A stretch of DNA of 34,565 bases from assembly GCA_020200235.1 (NCBI GenBank), contig JAIVJC010000025.1, forward strand, positions 1 through 34,565, given 5' to 3'. The DNA is from Acidobacteriota bacterium. GTDB lineage: Bacteria; Acidobacteriota; Blastocatellia; Pyrinomonadales; Pyrinomonadaceae. A program made the translations under genes and the position numbers. Of this stretch, positions 31,050 through 34,565 are shown piece after piece; positions within the stretch are counted from its first letter, which is position 1; every line of letters begins with the position of its first letter. A model generated the notes under the pieces. It made no database searches and was not told the origin of the DNA. It saw nothing but the letters and a program-made list of their open reading frames with translations.

Positions 31050-32251
31050 AAGTATTGGTCGCCGATAAGTTCGAGCAGTCCGGGCAGGAGGGCTTGCGCG
31101 CCACGGGCTGCGAGGTCTCGTACCAGCCGGACTTGAAGGACGGAGCGCTCGTCGAGGCTATCGGGCGCGAGCAGCCGGACGTTTTAGTCGTGCGCTCGAC
31201 GAAGGTGCCGGAAGCCGCGCTCGACGCGGGCGCGCTGAAACTGGTCGTGCGCGCGGGCGCGGGCTACAACACCATCGACGTGGCGGCGGCTTCCGCTCGC
31301 GGCATCTACGTCTCGAACTGCCCCGGCAAAAACTCGGTCGCCGTCGCGGAGCTGGCGCTGGCTCTGATCCTCGCGCTCGACCGGCGCATCGCCGACAACG
31401 TCTCGCAGCTCCGCGAGGGTCGCTGGAACAAGAAGGAGTTTTCCAGGGCGCGCGGCTTGATGGGGCGCACGCTCGGGCTCGTCGGCACGGGGCAGATCGG
31501 GCGGGAAGTTATTTCGCGCGCGCGCGCCTTCGGGATGCGGGTCGTCGCGTGGAGCCGGAGTTTGACGGACGAGCGCGCGGCGGAGCTGGGCGTCGAGCGC
31601 GTGGAGAGCCCCGTAGATGTCGCGCGCGCGTCGGACGTGGTGAGCGTCCACGTCGCCCTGAACCCGGAGACGCGCGGGATGATCGGCGCGGAGTTCTTCG
31701 GCGCGATGCGTGAGGGGGCGTACTTCGTCAACACGGCGCGCGGCGAGGTGGTCGATCAGGCGGCGCTCATCGAAGCGATGCGCGAGAAGGGGATTCGCGC
31801 CGGGCTCGACGTTTACGCCGATGAGCCGACTTCCGCCACGGGCGAGTTCACGGACGGGATCGCGAAAGAACCGAACCTCTACGGCACGCACCACATCGGC
31901 GCCTCGACCGATCAGGCGCAGGAAGCCATCGCCGCCGAGACCGTGCGCATCGTCAAGACGTTTATGGAGACGGGGCGCGTGCCGAACGTCGTCAACTTAG
32001 CCTTGCGCACGCCCGCCACGCACACGCTCGTCGTGCGCCACCGCGACCGACCCGGCGTGCTCGCCGGAGTCTTGGACGCGATCCGCGTCGCCGGGATTAA
32101 CGTGCAGGAGATGGAGAACGTCGTCTTCGCGGGCGCGCAGGCGGCCGTCGCCCGCATCAACCTCGAGGCCGCGCCGCCCGCGGAGATGCTGACGAAGTTG
32201 CGAGGGGGTGAGGACATCATCGAACTCGATCTCTTAGAACTTCGGAGTTAA
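31046..32251 (+). CDS. serA: D-3-phosphoglycerate dehydrogenase with C-terminal ACT domain
   Basis: The product has 401 residues from ATG 31046. The catalytic domain has the NAD loop LVGTGQIGREVI (about 143-155), Arg in VNTARGEVV, Glu in YADEP, and His in GTHHIGAST. A C-terminal ACT domain (about 325-401, TLVVRHRDRPGVLAGVLDAI) should bind serine as feedback inhibitor. The enzyme makes 3-phosphohydroxypyruvate, the first step of serine synthesis. The SerC gene needed for the next step lies 1.7 kb downstream but is truncated. The gene ends exactly where the PIN cassette begins. Confidence 0.92.
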   Translation: MKVLVADKFEQSGQEGLRATGCEVSYQPDLKDGALVEAIGREQPDVLVVRSTKVPEAALDAGALKLVVRAGAGYNTIDVAAASARGIYVSNCPGKNSVAVAELALALILALDRRIADNVSQLREGRWNKKEFSRARGLMGRTLGLVGTGQIGREVISRARAFGMRVVAWSRSLTDERAAELGVERVESPVDVARASDVVSVHVALNPETRGMIGAEFFGAMREGAYFVNTARGEVVDQAALIEAMREKGIRAGLDVYADEPTSATGEFTDGIAKEPNLYGTHHIGASTDQAQEAIAAETVRIVKTFMETGRVPNVVNLALRTPATHTLVVRHRDRPGVLAGVLDAIRVAGINVQEMENVVFAGAQAAVARINLEAAPPAEMLTKLRGGEDIIELDLLELRS

Positions 32252-32289
32252 AATGACGGTCGGATTACTGATGCGGCGAGAGGTGTTCC

Positions 32290-32565
32290 ATGATTGACGT
32301 GAAGCAAGCTGCACAACTGGCGTCTGACTTTATCGTCGGACTTTATTCAGATCAGACGATCTCAGACGTTAGGCTTGAAGAGATTGAACTGTCGGAAGAT
32401 GAGAGACATTGGCTGATAACCCTTAGCTTCCCCTCCCCTGTTACTTCTAATGTCCTCGGTTTGCCGGTGGCAGGTAGGCGTCAGTACAAGATACTCAAAG
32501 TTGATAGAGAGAGTGGCGAAGTACTGTCGATGAAGATAAGAGAATTAGCGCATGAAGCAGCTTGA
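32290..32565 (+). CDS. Small PepSY-like protein encoded with a PIN-domain protein
   Basis: The 91-residue product has ribosome site GAGAGGTG 5 bp before the ATG. The sequence starts VKQAAQLASDFIVGLYSD and ends with YKILKVDRESGEVLSMKIREL, which resembles the strand-turn-strand of PepSY-type domains. A similar small protein is encoded before PIN-like proteins in other bacteria as far as I recall. It overlaps the PIN gene by 14 bp, so it is likely the antitoxin-like partner. That role is inference. Confidence 0.68.
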   Translation: MIDVKQAAQLASDFIVGLYSDQTISDVRLEEIELSEDERHWLITLSFPSPVTSNVLGLPVAGRRQYKILKVDRESGEVLSMKIRELAHEAA

Positions 32566-33049
32566 ACACCTATTGATCCAATACAAGAGCGAAGGAGTTC
32601 TGATCGATACCAACTTACTGCTCTTATTTTTCGTTGGACTGTACGACCCGGAGCGAATCCCTAAGTTCAAACGCACCGCGACGTTCACCGTTGAAGATTT
32701 TCAGACCTTGTTGGGTTTTTTTAAGTTTTTTGGCAAGGTGGTCACGACTCCCAATATTCTAACTGAAGTAAGTAATCTCGCCGGTCAGTTACCTGAAAAG
32801 CTCAAGCAGTCCTTCTATCCACTTTTTGCCCAACAACTAACCTTACTGGAAGAACACTACGCGACCAGCGCCAAACTATCTTCCACCGAACAGTTTCCCA
32901 GGTTGGGCTTAACGGATTCCGGAATCTTTGATTTGAGCCAGAACCGATACTTAGTCTTAACTGATGACTTTCGCCTCGCTGGATACTTGGACAGTCGGGG
33001 AATCGACGTAATCAACTTTAACCACATCCGCCCGATGAACTGGAGCTAA
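32552..33049 (+). CDS. PIN-like domain protein, probable toxin of the pair
   Basis: The 165-residue product has acidic residues spaced as in PIN nucleases: VLIDTNLLLLFFVG (Asp19), a Glu in TPNILTEVSNL, GLTDSGIFDLS, and VLTDDFRLAGYL near the end. It is longer than standard VapC toxins. The cognate small protein overlaps upstream. RNase activity against a structured RNA is the family expectation, not shown here. Confidence 0.75.
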   Translation: MKQLEHLLIQYKSEGVLIDTNLLLLFFVGLYDPERIPKFKRTATFTVEDFQTLLGFFKFFGKVVTTPNILTEVSNLAGQLPEKLKQSFYPLFAQQLTLLEEHYATSAKLSSTEQFPRLGLTDSGIFDLSQNRYLVLTDDFRLAGYLDSRGIDVINFNHIRPMNWS

Positions 33050-33068
33050 GTTTGCTCCATTTGTCTTC
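33041..33068 (+). terminator. Terminator of the PIN cassette
   Basis: TGGAGC (33041-33046), a 7-nt loop and GCTCCA (33054-33059) form a 6-bp stem followed by TTTGTCTT. The stem overlaps the stop codon of the PIN gene. It is short, so efficiency may be moderate. Confidence 0.5.
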
Positions 33069-33082
33069 CAGCGACGAATGAA

Positions 33083-33868
33083 ATGACGACGACCCTCATC
33101 ACCGGCGCGTCGAGCGGGATCGGCGAGGAGTTCGCGCGGCAGCTCGCGGCGCGCGGCGACGACCTGCTGCTCATCGCGCGCTCGGAGGACAGGTTGATCG
33201 CGCTGTGCAACGAGCTGGGGCGCGCGTCGGGCGTCAAGTGCCAGCACTTCGCGCTCGATCTCTCGGGGGAGGGCGCGTGCCGCGTGCTGTTCGAGGAGGC
33301 GCGCTCGCGCGGGCTCGAAGTCTCGACGCTCGTCAACAACGCGGGGTTCGGCTCGATGGGCGAGTTCGCGTCGCTCGATCTCTCTCGCGAGCTGAACATG
33401 ATCGAGTTGAACGTGGGCGCGCTGGTCGAGCTGACGCACCTCTTCCTGGCGGGGATGCGGGAGCGGGGCGAGGGCGCGATCATCAACGTCGCCTCGACCG
33501 CCGCGTTCCAGCCCGTGCCATTCATGGCGACCTACGCGGCGACCAAGGCGTTCGTGCTCTCCTTCTCCGAGGCGCTGTGGGAGGAGAACCGCGAGCGCGG
33601 CGTTAAGATTCTCGCGCTGTGCCCGGGCGTGACGGAGACCAACTTCTTCGCGGCGGGCGAGATGCAGAAGCCGCCGATGCGCGGCGTGCAGACGCCGCGG
33701 GAGGTCGTCGGCGCGGCTCTCGGCGCGCTCGAGCAGAACCGTAGCCACGTCATCTCGGGCTGGCTCAACTACGCGCAGACGCAGGCGCAGCGGCTCGTGT
33801 CGCGCTCCTTCGTCGCGCGCTTCATCGGCAAGACGATGCGTAAGCAGAGGTCAGAGGTCAGAGGTTAG
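33083..33868 (+). CDS. Short-chain dehydrogenase/reductase (DltE-like)
   Basis: The 261-residue product has TGASSGIG (7-14), NNAG (85-88), Ser138, and YxxxK as Tyr151/Lys155, the complete SDR catalytic set. C-terminal residues [17 protein letters not shown] pass into the AGAGGTC repeat, which supplies the TAG stop at 33866. The substrate is unknown; the start is directly after the AAATGACG repeat bordering the PIN cassette. The last 30 coding bases are repeated inverted downstream of the stop, see the palindrome entry. Confidence 0.88.
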   Translation: MTTTLITGASSGIGEEFARQLAARGDDLLLIARSEDRLIALCNELGRASGVKCQHFALDLSGEGACRVLFEEARSRGLEVSTLVNNAGFGSMGEFASLDLSRELNMIELNVGALVELTHLFLAGMRERGEGAIINVASTAAFQPVPFMATYAATKAFVLSFSEALWEENRERGVKILALCPGVTETNFFAAGEMQKPPMRGVQTPREVVGAALGALEQNRSHVISGWLNYAQTQAQRLVSRSFVARFIGKTMRKQRSEVRG

Positions 33869-33953
33869 AGATCAGTTATTCTCTTACACTGACCTCTAAC
33901 CTCTGACCTCTGACCTCTGCTTACGCATCGTCTTGCCGATGAAGCGCGCGACG
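33811..33953. repeat. Long palindrome around an AGAGGTC heptad hairpin (locus 9)
   Basis: Sixty bases (33811-33870) have a perfect inverted copy at 33894-33953, with five more pairs after one mismatch and a short loop. The outer 30 bases of the left arm are the end of the dehydrogenase coding sequence; the inner 30 are heptad words. Words run in register from 33846: AGAGGTC twice, AGAGGTT, AGAGATC, AGTTATT, CTCTTAC, ACTGACC, TCTAACC, TCTGACC twice, TCTGCTT. The right arm abuts serC, which lacks its first 56 or so codons. The duplication of coding sequence suggests a template switch or an assembly fold-back. Confidence 0.9.
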
Positions 33954-33954
33954 G

Positions 33955-34565
33955 ATGCGCGAGCTGTTGGGCATCCCAGACGACTACCGCGTGCTGTTTT
34001 TGCAGGGTGGCGCGTCCCTGCAGTTCTCGATGATCCCGATAAATTTGCTGGCGTCGGGCGCGAGCGCCGACTACGTCGTCACGGGGAGCTGGGGCAAGAA
34101 GGCTCTCAAGGAGGCGAAGAAGGTCGGCGAGGTCAACGTCGCCGCGGACCTCGCCGACAGCCGCTACACGCGCACGCCGGAGCCGCACGAGCTGAAGCTC
34201 GACCCCGCGGCGGCTTACGTCCACGTCACGTCGAACGAGACGATCGAGGGCGTCGAGTGGAAGGACGAGCCGGAGACGAACGGAGTGCCGATCGTCTGCG
34301 ACGCCTCGTCGAACATCATGTCGCGCCCCGTGGACGTTAAAAAGTACGGGCTCATCTACGCGGGGGCGCAGAAGAATCTGGGTCCTTCGGGCTTAACGGT
34401 CGTCATCATCCGCGGCGATCTCTTAGCGCGCGCCCCCGAAGGCTTGCACACGATGCTCGACTACCGCACGCACGTCGAGAACAAGTCGCTCTACAACACG
34501 CCGAACACGTGGGGCATCTACATCCTCAATCTCGTGTGCAAGTGGGTGAAGGAGAGGGGCGGGCT
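33955..34565 (+). CDS. serC: Phosphoserine aminotransferase, N-terminally truncated and 3' partial
   Basis: The frame from ATG 33955 matches SerC from about residue 57 of the Escherichia coli protein onward: [46 protein letters not shown] and the PLP lysine motif [12 protein letters not shown] are all present. The first 56 residues, which include phosphate-binding parts, are missing; upstream is the inverted dehydrogenase end and an in-frame TGA at 33940. The gene runs off the window end. SerC converts phosphohydroxypyruvate to phosphoserine, after SerA. In this form it is probably inactive unless the truncation is an assembly error. Confidence 0.85.
   Translation, partial: MRELLGIPDDYRVLFLQGGASLQFSMIPINLLASGASADYVVTGSWGKKALKEAKKVGEVNVAADLADSRYTRTPEPHELKLDPAAAYVHVTSNETIEGVEWKDEPETNGVPIVCDASSNIMSRPVDVKKYGLIYAGAQKNLGPSGLTVVIIRGDLLARAPEGLHTMLDYRTHVENKSLYNTPNTWGIYILNLVCKWVKERGG

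Larger units (their letters stand above)
32251..33088. mobile_element. Two-gene PIN-domain cassette between serA and the dehydrogenase gene
   Basis: The 8-bp sequence AAATGACG occurs at 32251-32258, overlapping the serA stop, and at 33081-33088, covering the ATG of the dehydrogenase gene. The DNA between is visibly AT-richer and carries a PepSY-like small protein and a PIN protein, followed by its own small terminator. If the cassette is removed with one repeat copy, serA and the dehydrogenase gene become nearly contiguous. No recombinase is present. Confidence 0.55.

Noticed and set aside
32237-33050. Similarity between the serA end (gaacttcggagttaa) and the PIN gene end (gaactggagctaa) as a longer border duplication
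   Set aside because: It needs a gap and a mismatch over few bases; not distinguishable from chance.
33933-34340. A 135-codon frame over the serC region
   Set aside because: It is out of frame with the clear SerC coding and Arg-rich.

Overview
The window is GC-rich (about two thirds G+C by eye), densely coding, and bacterial. Gene content suggests an Acidobacteriota genome, probably of the Blastocatellia/Pyrinomonadales type. The clues are a membrane GAF-PAS histidine kinase, a MoxR/VWA pair, a DUF1015 gene beside serine biosynthesis genes, and many intergenic hairpin repeats. This placement is inference from family resemblance. There is no rRNA, tRNA, CRISPR array, recognisable transposase or integrase. 

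Layout. 1-6167: a 5'-truncated sensor kinase, a secreted esterase, a secreted protein of two related domains, and an NtrC-type sigma-54 regulator whose DNA-binding end is missing. 6201-9150: a LigD-type 3'-phosphoesterase without its N-terminus, a UV-damage glycosylase, the internally deleted remains of an ornithine cyclodeaminase gene, and a serine beta-lactamase-like hydrolase. 9174-11191: an AT-richer restriction-modification island (HTH protein, methyltransferase, broken endonuclease) flanked by copies of the 3' end of the neighbouring SLC13 transporter gene. 11153-17620: transporter, small membrane protein, D-2-hydroxyacid dehydrogenase, small acidic protein, zinc alcohol dehydrogenase, AraC-type regulator with a sigma-54 promoter, and a secreted protein with a strong terminator. 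17671-19210: a BrnT-type toxin-antitoxin module flanked by copies of the 3' end of a subtilase gene that has lost its catalytic Asp/His region. 19377-25657: hypothetical protein, molybdopterin oxidoreductase, MscS channel, YceI protein, Nudix-metallo-beta-lactamase fusion, MoxR ATPase. 25675-26869: a VapC-type cassette that separates the MoxR gene from its VWA partner. 26876-34565: VWA protein, pterin dehydratase, coiled-coil protein, DUF1015 protein, GNAT acetyltransferase, SerA, a second PIN-domain cassette, a short-chain dehydrogenase, and an N-terminally truncated SerC that runs off the end. 

Two themes are not explained by ordinary annotation. First, at least eight gene boundaries carry hairpins built from 7-nt words (GTGACAR, GAACGAT, TTAGCTR, AGAGGTC) kept in strict 7-nt register, usually through the loop as well. 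They sit at gene 3' ends and in several cases supply the stop codon. Second, four cargo-only defence or toxin cassettes lie exactly at gene boundaries between direct repeats (37, 32, 9 and 8 bp), with no recombinase visible. The window also shows an unusual number of lesions: a truncated regulator/ligase junction, two internal deletions, a broken endonuclease, and a 60-bp-arm palindrome next to truncated serC. These may be real genome erosion or assembly faults, and mapping of raw reads would decide.
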